Positions 11,223-23,059 are shown, counted from the first letter of the stretch. The stretch: 64,000 nucleotides of DNA from Alisma plantago-aquatica (GCA_963693085.1 OY856409.1:1170921249-1170985248); one strand, 5' to 3'. Notes: generated by a model not told the origin, from the sequence alone. A program made the numbers and translations.

Positions 11223-13334
11223 CGCCAGAAGCATTGTTATTGCAAGTATTAAAATGACAGTGAGCAATAAAACTATAATTATTCAATAATAGGCAATTCA
11301 TTGAATAAGCTAGGTAGAGAAGTACTCTCTATGCAATCAATTCAATTATAACTTGATTGAATGACAAGACATATATCATTAAGGAATATGAAGAACATGT
11401 ATACTAGTTAATCAACTAGAGTACTATAAACAATGTATCATCAATCATTGTTTCTCGTAATTCAACCTAAGTAATCATGCTACACGGCTGATTATATTTT
11501 TCAAACATATTTATGCCCTGAGGAGATGAGTTACACCTCTCATACTCCAACCGACCATTACGAAATCACAATCGGTACCATACATAGGTCATCAGAAGAG
11601 CCAGATTCCTATGACCTCATCTTCCTCAGTCAGTGTGAGGATCAACAAGCAGGACATCTTGCGTCTCTGCTATAATAGCTTTCCAGGGTATTCTGGCAAC
11701 TTTGCTATTAGAGTTACAGTGGCATGCTGTACTCTCTTCGCCATCGAGGGATTTCTTGTTTATCTCACATCGATGCGACATTAACAACATCATCGGGAGA
11801 TTAGTGATACATCATCCCAGCATATACATATAATGAAGGATTGAGATATTAAATGTACATCTCACATCAATTCCCTCATTAGGACGTAAGGATGTTCGCG
11901 TCCATAACCCCCACATACTCAAAAGTATGCTCTCCAGGAGTTCCCTTAGGAAAACCTATTTCACCATCATTTAACTTCTGAAAATGATGGATCTATGGTC
12001 AGGCTCTACATGATATCATTATACTTTATTATTTAAGTACATTATGGCATTCTTTTAGCATCATACATGTTTTCAAACATAAACCAACAAGACAATTGCT
12101 ATAAAGAAAGAGTACTAATTGTATCAAGTTCATATCACATCTTGTTAACATTGGGATATCAATCCCTAACTATCTCATCATTATGATTCAAGAATATGGG
12201 TGTTCAAACCCTTACATCATCAAAACACTTGTTACCAAGTAACATATTGCCATCAAGTCATTTAACAGCATGAACATGATTGTAGCAATGTATATATTTC
12301 TCATGGCTCATACAGCCTATCAATCTCATATGTTACCTCTTACTAGGCAACATAGCATACATTACTTTCAAAGCTTATAATGTGCTTTCAATGAATATGG
12401 CATCGTAACCCTTACCTGGCTATGCTCACTTCTTTATAAAGACCTGCATAACTAATACAATTGATAATAGGAACATTATCTCTATATCAGCATAATGCAA
12501 AGCATAGATAAATTTACTATTCAAGGGTTGTTCCACTATGCCTTTACTATGGTTAAGGTTTACTTGAAAATCAATTCTAAGTGAAGCTTGGAGCACCACG
12601 GCCGTGCTGCCTTGCACAGTCGTGCTACAGAGGATTACCACGACCGTTTTACATCACCACAGCTGGTTTCTAGGGTTAGGGTTTCCTATTCAATTCAATT
12701 AGGGTTAATCAACCCCTTTAGGTTAATTAGTAATAGGGATTCCTCATTTTATAATTCAATCATTGAGTTTCATGCTTAAAAGCATAACTTAGAATTAGGG
12801 TTTACTGTTCATATTATTACATTACCCTAGATTAGGGTTTACTATTCACATTACCTCACATTAAGGTCATACCATCCTCAGGTATGAGGATTACTTCCAT
12901 TAATGCCCTCAATAGGGTTATAATTCATTAGCTTCCAAAAGTAGGGTTTGATGATCTCAACATCATGGATCATACCCTAATTAGGTATCCATCCAAATCG
13001 GGAGTTCATTACTTGATTAGCATTCATGTAAGAAGTCTGCTCTCTCCTATTTCTATAAGATGATGTTTGCATCACCTTTGATTAGGCTATGTTAAATCAA
13101 CATTGACATCATGGGTTATGTCGTTACTATTGTGATCATTAAGGATCACTTGTTCAAAGAGTATTAGCCACTCTATCCGATCAAGGTAACTTTGTAATGT
13201 TCACCACTGATTAACATGCATTAATCAACTAATTACTTGGTCCCTTAATCATTTTAGGTATCTATGAGGTTTAGTTTAATCAACCACTAAACCATCTTGA
13301 CCACTAAGGAGTCAAATGATCTTGACCTTTTTAG

Positions 13335-14560
13335 ACCTCAAACGGTCTTGCACACTAAACCCCCAAACGGTCTTGGACAGACCTTGAAACCGTTTGGTGT
13401 TGAAGACCGTTTGGTCTTGTTGACTTTTGAAAACGTTTGGTAAAGTGCACACTCAAGACCGTTTGCCCAAGATGGGGTGAAGACCGTTTGGTCATGAAGA
13501 TCGTTTGGTCAAGTTTGACTTTGAAACCGTATGGACATAACCGACCTTGAAACCGCATGAGATCCAACATTTTGGAATCGTTTGGTCCAAACAGTCTTGA
13601 TACCGTTTGGTCCCAAATGGTCTTGAGACCGTTTGGATGCAAACGGTCTTGAGACTGCTTGGACCCAAACGGTCTTGAGACCGTTTGGTCCAAACCACCT
13701 CAAAACCGCAAGGACCAAAAAGTGTCTCAACCACTTCAATGGAGTTAGGGTTTCCAATGTTGTACCCCTCAATCGATCATATACTTGTTAGACACTCATC
13801 AATTGAGTCTATTAGGTCAACCCTCAACTGATTTGACACTCAATTGACCCTCAATTGATCATCAATTAGGGCCTTGATCAATTGGATTAGGGTTTGGAAT
13901 TGATGACCCTTCAACACTCTTCAATGTGAGTCTAATTGATTTGAAATGATTGAACCATTATTCAATTTGATCATGACCTGACCCCAAACGGTCTTGGGAT
14001 CATTTGGATATCCTCCGAATGGTCTTAAGACCATTTTCCCATTATTTTATCAATAACCAAGTCATTCAATTAGGGTTTGGACCCTAGGTTTAGTCACCAA
14101 ATTAGCAATCGATCATTCATCAACTTGATATCATTGGACCCTCAATTGGTCAACCCTACTTAACCCTAGACCTCCAAATAGTCTTGGGTGATCCCCAAAC
14201 GGTCTTGAGACCGTTTGAGTTATCCCCAAATGGTTTTGAAACCATTTGGGTCACTCAACCCAAACTTCAACTTAATTCAATTATTGAAATCAGCAATTGA
14301 CCCGATTAGGGTTTTGATGATTGATGGCCTTTGATTGGTGAACCAATTGGTATTAATTGATGATTTTTGGTAGGTGATTAGTCTACATTATTCTCAATAG
14401 GCATCCAAAAGGTCAATGCCTGGTCAACTCTTACAAACAGTCTTGGACAGTTTGCTTCCATGCGTTCTTGGGAAACCGTTTGCATTCAAACAGTTTGAAA
14501 CCGTTTGCATTCAAACGGTTTGGTAAACCATTTGCTAAAGTTTGGGAGACCGTTTGTTAA
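13335..14560 (-). repeat. Array of AAACGGTCT/AGACCGTTT palindromes (A, 5' LTR)
   Basis: This is the counterpart of 3505-4640. It is expanded here: about three extra palindromic units lie near 13590-13690, and an extra ATCGTTTGGTC copy lies near 13500. At least 15 recognisable arms lie between 13335 and 13700 alone. Confidence 0.85.
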
Positions 14561-15060
14561 AGTAAAAACTTGGATAAACATAGGAATTAAAGTCATCATC
14601 TTCCTCCTCTGTTCAACCAAGAACATGGGCTGTTCTTCACAGAATTGATAGCAAGAACACACAAAGGTGTCTAAAGAAGAAGATTTAAGCAACGACTATA
14701 GGAAAGAAAGATGCATTAACAAAGCTTTAAGGTTAGAGTTATAAAACCTACCTCTAGGACTGATCCAAAGCTCCAAGCTTCGTAGCTTTAATGGTGGCTT
14801 GAGCTTCAGTAGTTGTCCATGGTCTGTTCTTCAAGTTTTGGATGGAGAAGATGGCTAGAAAGGAGAATCGTGTGAAGAACACCATAAATCTAACCTTATA
14901 TAGTGATTTCCACCATGAATTCAAGGTAGATGGTGATCAACACTTACCAAATCAGTGAGGTCATCCTCGCTCTGGTCCAAAGATCCTTCTTGGTCGGTCC
15001 AAGCAAAGTGATGAGAAGAAAAGAACTAAGGAACAATCCTTTGGTGTGTGGAAAAAGGAT

Positions 15061-15069
15061 GCTTATATA
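15061..15069 (-). promoter_or_regulatory. Likely TATA box of LTR A (5' copy)
   Basis: TATATAAGC on the minus strand lies about 710 bp after the LTR start and is identical to the partner box. If used, U3 would be about 0.7 kb, and the palindrome array and stem-loops would be transcribed. Confidence 0.5.
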
Positions 15070-15778
15070 TTTATGGGTATTTTCAAGGAAAATGGAAAGA
15101 GATAGATATTTGGTTTTATCTCCCAAACATACCCACCAAGGCTTCCTCCATCCTTGGCCACATTTCCTCCTTCTAATCACATACAAAACTCCTCCCTTAT
15201 CCAAGGTTTAAAAAGAACTAAACACCTTTTAAGAGACGTATATTAATATCCACCTTTATTGGATATTGCTTAATATATTATTATTGTGAGTAGTTTCCAC
15301 TTCTACCATGATCATTCAAATGAGGCACCCTTCTCATTTTCGTTGATCTTCTTGATGACAAGAAACATGAGAGATCCGAAAGAGGGTATATTTTACATGT
15401 TGGACCCTAGGTTTTGGGTAAATTGCACTTTATACCAAAACTAGGTTTTAAAGCACATGGATTGCTCTACAAGCTATATCTTGGTACACAAGCTTGTGAA
15501 AACTGTACCACTTCATCATATACATTCTTATGATGTCTCAACATTAGAGGAACATCTTAACATGTGTAGTTTACAAGTTAACCCCTTTAATTGGGTAATT
15601 TGCACTTTAGTCCATTAATAACAAAACAATGTTTCAACATTATGCAAAAGGACTGAATATGAAATATAAGTTCCTCAAAAGCTTTAATTACTTTTCAAGA
15701 ATTGAAAGCAAGCATATAATCAACTTAATTAAACAAAACACCTAGGGTTAGTACATAACCCAGGTCAGGGATGTTACA

Positions 15779-15783
15779 GTTAC
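15779..15783. repeat. Target site duplication of element A, right copy
   Basis: GTTAC follows the LTR terminus ATGTTACA and matches 879-883 exactly. Confidence 0.9.
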
Positions 15784-16655
15784 TCACAAATATAATGGTG
15801 TTATCCTTGAGATCACTATATCCTCTAAAATATTTAATAAAAAAATCCAAGAATTTCATCTATGTTAACATCTTTATATCTCTAAAAGAAACCATCCATT
15901 TGTCATCTCTCTAATTAATTAATTTATCTAACCATTCACCACACATATTCTCATCTTTCTTGAATTTGTTTACTGTTCAAATGTTAACTAAAACTCATAC
16001 AGATTTGTGCACTTATGTTTATTTATTTAAGAATGTGAATAAACACTTAGATTTCTATTTTTAACATATTATGTCCATAATTTACATGTTTAGCCATTAA
16101 CTCAAATTTTAATGCATTAATGGATTAAATAAGTGGAAAATACTTTCCTTTCTCTTCATTGTACTCAAATTTCAAAATAAACACTTATTGCTCACTTGAT
16201 CACCCGTTTTTATGCCTTATTGTAAAACCTTCTTGTAGGAAAGAGAAATTAAGGGTCAATTGATACTTTCTTCCTAAATTAAAATCCATAAAAGGAGAAA
16301 GGAGGACTTCTTGCCCATGGTATTTATTCCATATACATATTTCGAATTTCAAGTATTTTCTCTTTCTATTTTATTTCCTTTAAAGAATTTAAAGATTAGG
16401 AGAGAGAAATAGGAAAGGGGGACTATTATTCATCTCTTTGAATTTATGCAACACATAATGCACATATGAAGTAGAAAATGTTTTTTGGGCCTCATTTTAT
16501 TTTCCTTTAGGAAATTTTCATTTCATGGTCTTTCTACATTGAATCCTTCAACTATTGTTATTTAAGAAAATCATATTTTAAGGCTTAAATGAATTTTGAA
16601 AATTTGGGATGTTACTATCATTTTCTCTTTTCCTCCTCCCTCAAATCATGGAATC
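15784..16655. other. AT-rich non-coding flank, no gene recognised
   Basis: This continues the sequence left of element A up to the edge of the old LTR C1. The string GGGATGTTAC near 16607 resembles a reversed LTR start, but I found no partner or second end. Nothing else was recognised. Confidence 0.5.
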
Positions 16656-16974
16656 TATCACAATTTCATATATTTCCCAAATTCTAACTCCAAAGGACTA
16701 CCAACTCAATGACGATAGGACCTAGGCATACGTCCCTAGCATGGTATTAACTAAGCATGAATGTAAAAGTGTAAAGCTTAGCATGCATGAATAGATAATA
16801 AGATAAAAGCACCAGTCATAATCTCAACATTCAACAAGTATTATTAAGAAACATTCTTTTATACAAGATTTAAATTACAATTTTAGAGTCAAATTTTATA
16901 CAAGTCTGCTCATGTACACTAGCGATCTTACAACATGTACACCTAACATAGCTCACCAAGCCCATCAACTTCTT
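16656..16974 (-). repeat. LTR C, copy C1, 3' part (split by element B)
   Basis: Read on the minus strand, this matches the last 300 or so bases of C2 (35350-35665) and C3 (56302-56591). Shared blocks include GTTGATGGGCTTGGTGA, GTACTTGTTGTAAGATC and TTGGGTAATAAATG. The copy continues on the other side of B at 28842. It is the oldest layer here and has diverged strongly. It could be a solo LTR or part of a decayed element; no target duplication was found. Confidence 0.8.
16970..16974. repeat. Target site duplication of element B, left copy
   Basis: TTCTT lies directly before TGTAAGGACCC and is repeated exactly at 28837-28841. Confidence 0.9.
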
Positions 16975-17113
16975 TGTAAGGACCCTGACCTTCGTTTAGG
17001 GTTTACCCTGTTTGTTTTGCTTAACCTTGGTGCTTTGGTGCTTGCTAATCACCTGTCCCTTGGGTGGATGACACATAGCATGGATCTACCTTGTTTTCTC
17101 CTCCCTTTCCTTC

Positions 17114-17120
17114 TATATAG
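17114..17120 (+). promoter_or_regulatory. Likely TATA box of LTR B (5' copy)
   Basis: TTCTATATAGG follows a pyrimidine-rich stretch, CTCCCTTTCC. It is identical at 25644-25650. Transcription would then start near 17145, placing the motif array and stem-loops in the RNA. Confidence 0.5.
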
Positions 17121-17479
17121 GTGGTTCTTTCCCTTGCCTTAGCTTCCTTTGATATTTCCTCCACCTTGAGTGCACGACACTCCCTTCCTTTCCTTGTGTG
17201 GTGGCCGATACTCCCCCTTGGAGGAGCTGTGGTGGATGATATCCCTTGGACCTTGTAGTTCTTCTTTCTCCTTGGAGCTTGAAGCTTAAGGCGGGTTGCA
17301 TAGCTTCTAACCCTAACTCCTTTACCTCTTGATTATGTTCCTATTCATATGTTAGTAGCTAGTTCCTTGCATTTGTACCTTTGGTGGCCGATCCTCCTTA
17401 GGGTTTAGGGTTCCTTTGTGGTATAGTGTACCTTGCTATCTAGGGTTTGAGCTTCCTTGTGTTAAAGGTAGAAGATGAC

Positions 17480-18040
17480 CCCTGTTGGGCGATACCCTCC
17501 CTTCTCTTGGTGTGTTGGGCGACATCCTTGCTCTTGTGATGGGTGATAGGTTAAGCTAGTGAAGTGTTGGCCGATATGGGTGAGTTGGACGACATAGTGG
17601 TTCTTGTGTTGGACGATAGGGCCAAGTATGGCAAGCTTGTTTGGGTTGGATGATAGGAAGAGAGGTGTGTTGGCCGATAGGCCTTGTTGAGCATGATGGT
17701 TGGTGACGGGAGATACCCTCTTGGGTTGTGACGGGCGTCACGCCCCTTCTGTTGAGTATGTCGGCCGTTAGGCTTGTGCTTGTTGGTGGCACATTATGAG
17801 GAAGTGTTCTTCTCTCCCTCTCTCTCTCCTGGTTATTGGAGTCGGTTGTGATCTGGGCGATAGCCCCCTGGTATCGGGCGTTATGGTTGGGGTGCTGTGA
17901 CGGGCGTCACACCCCCATGTGTGTTGGCCGGCAGGGAAGAGCAACGGGCGTTGCCCGATATACATGGGATGTTCGACACCCCCCCTGACGTGCGTTACGC
18001 CTTGTTGTGACGCTGTGTCGCGCGGGGTGGGCGTTGTTGT
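17480..18040 (+). repeat. GGGCGAYA/GGCCGATA motif array, CpG-rich (LTR B, 5' copy)
   Basis: More than a dozen variants of TTGGGCGACA, TTGGCCGATA and ACGGGCGTCAC occur at irregular spacing. Two are exact inverted repeats, GTGACG then GG then CGTCAC (near 17728 and 17898). The block from about 17870 to 18040 is GC- and CpG-rich in an otherwise AT-rich window. No good open frame uses it. Confidence 0.75.
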
Positions 18041-19706
18041 AGCAACACAGTGTTGCTGCACTCCCTTGTGCCAGTCGTTGTTGTTGTGTTTGTGGTGAGG
18101 GTTGTGACGAGTTTTAGTAAGGGTCTTGTGATCTTTTAGTGACGGTTCTTTGTACCATGGAGTCGTTCAGTTGTACACATATAACCTTGCTTCTAAACGA
18201 TAGTGATGCCTGCAACAATAACAATGTTAATGATGCTGATAATAATAGTGGATGGTGACAGTAATGATAGTAGTAACAATAGTACTGGTTCTGTATATTC
18301 AACATGAGTACTTGCATAAAGTGAACACCTTGATTATTTGTATAACCTTGAGATGAGGGTAAGCATGAATATGGTTTGTTAATGATGTGCTTAATACACT
18401 TGATCATCAAATAGTGTAAGAATGACAAGTATAGCATCTCGAATATCATCTTGTGATAATAAGTATGATCCTTATGTGGAAACTGTGATTATTATATTCC
18501 CTAACCATGTAGGTGATGATTAGCCATGAAAAGGCTATGAGGCATAGATGATGAGTAACATCACTTTGATAATTATTCGATGAGGTTGTAGGTATGATGT
18601 GTTTGTCCCATGATGTTGATGTGAGCCTTGAAGAGGAATTGGCAGTACATGATGAGGGATTGAGATCCCATGATATGTGATGATCCTTGAGATGGATCTG
18701 GATGGTTGTGTTTAATGATATAATGTTGAGTTTATGTTATTTACTTTCTGTTATATCTTGCATGTTATACAACTTGGTTGAATCTTGCAATCCATCTAAA
18801 AGACACTAATTAATCACAGTGAAATAATATCATGTAGTTTGCCCTGGCCATAGATCCATCATCGTCAGGATTTGGTGATGGTGAAATGGGTTCTCCTATG
18901 GGTTAACCTGGAAGAGCATATTGTTGAATATGTGTAGGTTGCTCCTAGCCTGAAAATGAGGAGGTAAGAGTGTAACTTCAGTTGCAGACTCAGATATATG
19001 TATGAAGAGCATGGTGAACAGGCCCATGGCTCAGGATATGTGATATGAAGAGCATGAATGCGTTCATGGCTCAGAGCACGGTGAACTGGCCTGTGGCTTA
19101 GTTTTACTAGCGCCGAGACCTGTACCAAGGCGGGCTAGAGAAAGGGTAGCCTATGGAGCTGACCCTGTGACTAAGACCACTTCAGCATGAGACTACGGTC
19201 ATGCTTGTGTTGTGATTGTGCACTGACCACGAGGTGAGAGGTCGTGGAGTCCGGCTCTTCCTTTGACCTTGTATGGCACCAGATTGGGTTTCATAACCGA
19301 AGGTTGGATTTGAACAGTACGGTTCACTTTCTCAGGGCATAATAATAATACATAATTCAGCCGTTTAGTATTTACTGCTTATATCAAGCACGAAATATTA
19401 GTTGAGGCCTTGTTTGTGTAATATCTCTGTTATATCTTGTAGTTACTTCCATATTCATCAGGTATGTGGTAATATGTCTCATCTTGATAATTAGGTTATG
19501 TGGCAATATATCTTATTCTGATAATCATAGCGATATATCGTATCTTGTCAATCATGTTCCATTGAGAGAGATTTGGTTATATGCTTTTGTACAGCTGGTA
19601 AGCTTGTCGGTAAGAATAGCTTTGCTTTATATAGACTGCTTCTGTTATACCTATTATCAGTTATCTGCTGTTATAGTTTATCTTGTTGAGGTTCTGTAGT
19701 TGTGGT

Positions 19707-19745
19707 GGGGAGTTATGTTTCCCGCTGGGACAATGTTTAATTGTC
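19707..19745 (+). other. Conserved LTR paired stem-loop module (B, 5' LTR)
   Basis: Stem 1 (19707-19723) pairs GGGGAGT with GTTTCCC, using G-T wobbles. Stem 2 (19729-19745) pairs GACAAT with ATTGTC. CACCCCGCTGG follows. The bases of stem 1 differ from A at several positions, yet pairing is kept. Confidence 0.8.
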
Positions 19746-20259
19746 TCACCCCGCTGGTTTACACCCTTTTTAGGTGGTCGAGCTAGACGTGGTGGTAGTC
19801 GTGGTGTTGCGTCCGAGCAGCCTGACAAGCAGTAGAAGGGAAGCGATGGATATGATGCTGTTTTGGATGTTTTGTAGTAGAGTCTAGAGTCATCCCTGTA
19901 CTCTCAGGTCCTTGGTAGTGTTTTGACGTTGTTTCACGATGTACGATCATTGATGTTTGTATATCCTACTGTCGGCCAGATGTGGGCCTTTATGTATATG
20001 AACAGGTGGTGAACTCATGTGGTGGATAGACAACTGATCCTGTAAGCTGTGGACACGTATCAGATCTGGTATATGTATATATATGACCTGTTTCCTTGCA
20101 GGATGAGGACTGTGATGTAATAGTTTCTCAGTTTATCAGATTTCTAGAAACGGTTTTAATTAACCCGTGTTTTTGGTAATCTGTGGTTATGGTGATTTCC
20201 GCACGTTTTCGTGTAAAACCTCGTTGTCTGTGTGATAGTGGGATGTGTTGCCACAAGTT

Positions 20260-20271
20260 TGGTATCAGAGC
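20260..20271 (+). other. tRNA-Met primer binding site of element B
   Basis: TGGTATCAGAGC starts four bases after the LTR end and is the full complement of the initiator tRNA-Met 3' region. It is followed by TCTAGGTTCGCTGAGTC, also shared with A and F. Confidence 0.92.
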
Positions 20272-20346
20272 TCTAGGTTCGCTGAGTCTATAAGGATTTA
20301 GGACTAGGTTGAGTTTGTTCTTGTGAGTTTCCCAGGTTTTCTTACA

Positions 20347-21430
20347 ATGTCTTCTGCCCTCAGTGGAAGAAAAGTCAAACCATGAAGAACACTCCACGGA
20401 GTACATTGATTTTGCATCTGTTGATGGAGCAGCTGGACAGGCACATGAAGATCGGGTGCCTGAGGTCCCCCAACCTAACCCAGCCATACTTGAACATCCT
20501 GCTTACCAACAGCTTATGGGGTAGATAATGGCTACGATGAATCTCATGGTTGAGCGATTACCAGTGCCTCCTCTGAGAGCACAGGTTCCCCATGGAGAAG
20601 CATTGAGTATTGGGAAGACCTTCGAGCAACTTCACTGAGTCGGAGCTTTGGATTATGCTGGAACGGCTGATCCAGCGGATGCAGATCTGTGGCTGACAAG
20701 TCTTGAGAAGACTTTTTGGATCCTTGACATCCCCGAAGCAGACAAAGTAAAGCATGTTGTCTACCGTCTGAAAGGTAGTGCTGGTCATTGGTGGACCATC
20801 GAAGAAGAGAAGCGGCCTGGTGAGGTGATCTGTTGGGAGGTTTTTAGGCACGAGTTTGTCACCAGATACTTTCCGAAGACGTATCTGGATGAGAAGATCA
20901 GTCAGTTTGAGTGCTTGTGACAAGGAACGATGAACATCACTGAGTACGAGGCCAAGTTTATGGATATGTTGAGGCTTTGTCCTCACATGGCGGCAACAAA
21001 TGCGGAACATATCAGAGGTTTCGAGAAGGATCTGAGTGCTGAGCTGATGACACCGGTTTCTGCATTGGAAAACCGGGAGCGGTTTGCTACGTTCATGGAA
21101 TCTGTTCGAAGGATTGAGAGGACAGTAAGGGAGAAAAGAGAATCCATGTCTCACAAAAGACCTGCTCAGTTTCAGGGATGAAGGTTTGGTGGCTTTAAGA
21201 AGCCCAAATTTTTAGCACTGTCAGCAATGAGAAGTGTTGGTGTACCATCTCAGTGGTCTCCGAGTAAGGGGAAAGGTTATGTTTCTTCGCCGTCTAAGGC
21301 GCATAGTTCAGCTTCGGTGGCAGTGAAAGGGCCATCTAGACCATGGTTTAAGGACAAGTCATGTCATCTTTGTGGACAAGTCGGGCATTGGAAGTTCAAT
21401 TGCCCGAATAGAGATGTTGAAGTGACGTAG
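20347..21430 (+). pseudogene. Gag of element B (broken)
   Basis: This is the capsid and nucleocapsid region of the retrotransposon. An ATG lies at 20347, but the HEEH motif that follows in A and F is in another frame, so a one-base change near the start is likely. Capsid motifs DADLWLTSLEKTF, LKGSAGHWW and NITEYEAKF are clear. An intact zinc knuckle CHLCGQVGHWKFNC lies at about 21361-21402. In-frame stops are TAG at 20522, TGA at 20636, TGA at 20918, TGA at 21179 and TAG at 21428. Without the stops, gag runs straight into protease in the same frame. Confidence 0.92.
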
Positions 21431-23059
21431 CAGCCGAGGCAGAGTTTTCAGAGGTCAGAGAGGCCACAACCCAGTGGTAGTAGAGGACGAGGATGCGGTC
21501 AAGCGTCTCAAGTGGGATCGTCTGGTCAAGGAAGCAGATGTCGTGGACAACAAGCAACGACTCGATTCTATGCCATGAGTCAGCCAGAGGCGATAGTCAA
21601 CCCACGAGTAGTGACAGGTCAGATGGAGTTATTTCATTCTGATATGTCCTTTTCTTGCTTTATATCTGTTCTGGTTGACCCGGGTGCTACACACTCTTTT
21701 ATCACCTATAATATGCTTGAAAACTGTCATTTACATGTTAGCCGTAAGAAGGATAGCTTGTTGTTCGAAACCCCTCTTGATGGTTCCTCTTTTCTTCGAG
21801 AAGAGTGTCCATCTTGTGTCTTGTCTTTCTCGGGACACCACCTCCAAGAAGATCTTATACCACTTGATATGCATGGTTTTGATGTTATCCTTGGGATGGA
21901 TACCTTAGAGAAGTATAAGGTTGTTTTGGACTGTGGTTCCAAGCAGGCAGTGTTTGATGTGGCTGGAGAGAAGTGGATCTTCCATGGAGATAGGAAGATA
22001 CTTCCGACGTGTTTGGTATCAGCTATGGTGGCAGATAAGTTGTTACGGCAAGGATGTGAGGCGTTCTTATCCCACGTTGTAGATACCGTTGTGGCTACCA
22101 AGGCAAAAGGTCCCAGTCTTAAGGAGGTGTCAGTGGTTCGAGAGTTTGCTGACGTGTTTCCTGAGGAGTTTCCTGGCATTCCTCTGCCCCGAGAGATTGA
22201 TTTCGAGATCAATCTGGTTCCAGGAACACAGCCAGTTGCACAATCACCATATAGGATGGCTCCATCAGAGATGGCAGAGTTGAAGAAGCAATTGCAAGAG
22301 TTGTTGGAGAAAGGTTTTATCCGACCGAGTACGTCGCCTTGGGGAGCTCCAGTGTTGTTTGTTAAGAAGAAGGATGGTTTGATGCGGTTGTGTATAGACT
22401 ACCGGCAGTTGAACAAGGTCACGATCAAGAATAAGTACCCGTTGCCGAGGATAGATGATATGTTTGATCAGTTGTGTGGTGCTACAATGTTTTCGAAGAT
22501 CGATCTACGGTCTAGATATCATCAGTTGAGGATTAAGGCAGATGACATACCAAAGTCAGCTTTCAGGACGAGGTATGGTCATTTTGAGTTTGTGGTTATT
22601 TCGTTTGGGTTAACCAATGCACCTGCTTCTTTCATGGACTTGATGAACAGAGTGTTCCGTCCGTTCTTAGATCAATTTGTTGTAGTCTTTATAGATGACA
22701 TCTTGATCTATAGTCAAGACAGACTAGAGCATGAGCAACATCTTCGTCGAGCGTTGACTCTTCTTCGTCAACATCAGTTGTATGCTAAGTTCAGTAAGTG
22801 CAAGTTCTGGTTGGAGGAAGTGACTTTCTTGCGTCATGTGATATCTACAGAAGGAGTCAAAGTAGATCCGAAGAAGGTGGAATCCGTTGCGGATTGGGAA
22901 CAACTGAAGACGCCGACAGAAGTTCGTAGTTTCCTTGGTTTGGCAGGATACTACCGGAGATTTATCAAGGACTTCAGTGTGATCGCGTTGCCGATGACGA
23001 AGCTGACCAGGAAGGATGTACCTATTGTTTGGGATAACCGATGTCAGCGAGCTTTTTAG
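21431..23059 (+). pseudogene. Protease and reverse transcriptase of element B (open for about 540 codons)
   Basis: This is the longest open stretch in the window. A retropepsin-like domain has Asp-Pro-Gly-Ala at 21677-21688, where Asp-Ser/Thr-Gly is usual, followed by [13 protein letters not shown] comes next, with [34 protein letters not shown] and the catalytic FIDDILIYS (aspartates at 22694-22699). In the substrate-binding block the usual DLRSGYHQL reads DLRSRYHQL, a probable inactivating change. The connection domain reads [11 protein letters not shown]. The stretch ends at TAG 23057-23059, where A has a glutamine codon. It is part of the gag-pol polyprotein and not a separate gene. Confidence 0.93.

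Larger units (their letters stand above)
884..15778 (-). mobile_element. Element A: complete Tekay/Del-like Ty3/gypsy retrotransposon with about 5-kb LTRs
   Basis: Two long near-identical direct repeats flank a minus-strand gag-pol region with the order gag, protease, RT, RNase H, integrase, chromodomain. This is the order of Ty3/gypsy chromoviruses. The protein sequence resembles element B and the Tekay/Del group. Read on the minus strand, the 5' LTR is 10707-15778 and the 3' LTR is 884-5863. A degenerate tRNA-Met primer site and a purine tract sit at the expected places, and 5-bp duplications GTTAC bracket the element. The reading frame runs essentially from 10573 down to about 5900. It is broken by many stops and one frameshift near 7660, so the copy cannot make its proteins. 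LTRs of about 5 kb are long for this group. Confidence 0.93.
10707..15778 (-). repeat. 5' LTR of element A
   Basis: This 5072-bp repeat is the partner of 884-5863. On the minus strand it starts TGTAACATCCC, and its 3' end has decayed from CA to AA. Differences between the two LTRs are scattered single bases, small indels and extra palindrome units, so the insertion is old enough for clear divergence but alignable throughout. It would carry the promoter for the minus-strand transcript. Confidence 0.92.
16975..20255 (+). repeat. 5' LTR of element B (promoter-proximal deletion)
   Basis: This 3281-bp repeat starts TGTAAGGACCC and ends GTTGCCACA. Compared with the 3' LTR it lacks 428 bp between 17054 and 17055 (present at 25157-25584), just upstream of the TATA box. 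It also lacks about 50 bp near 17520, where the partner has extra TGTTGGGCGACA copies. The remainder aligns throughout with few, mostly transition, differences. The short open frames inside it have no recognisable domain. Confidence 0.93.

Noticed and set aside
16600..16617. Second LTR edge (GGGATGTTAC, reverse of TGTAACATCCC)
   Set aside because: No partner LTR, opposite end or target duplication was found. The short string alone is not enough.
17556..18061. Open frames in LTR B (proline-, threonine- and histidine-rich)
   Set aside because: They are antisense readings of the GGGCGAYA motif array and are not preserved as the same product in the partner LTR.
20558..21154. 198-codon minus-strand open frame inside element B
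   Set aside because: Antisense shadow of B gag. The plus strand has clear capsid motifs and a zinc knuckle.
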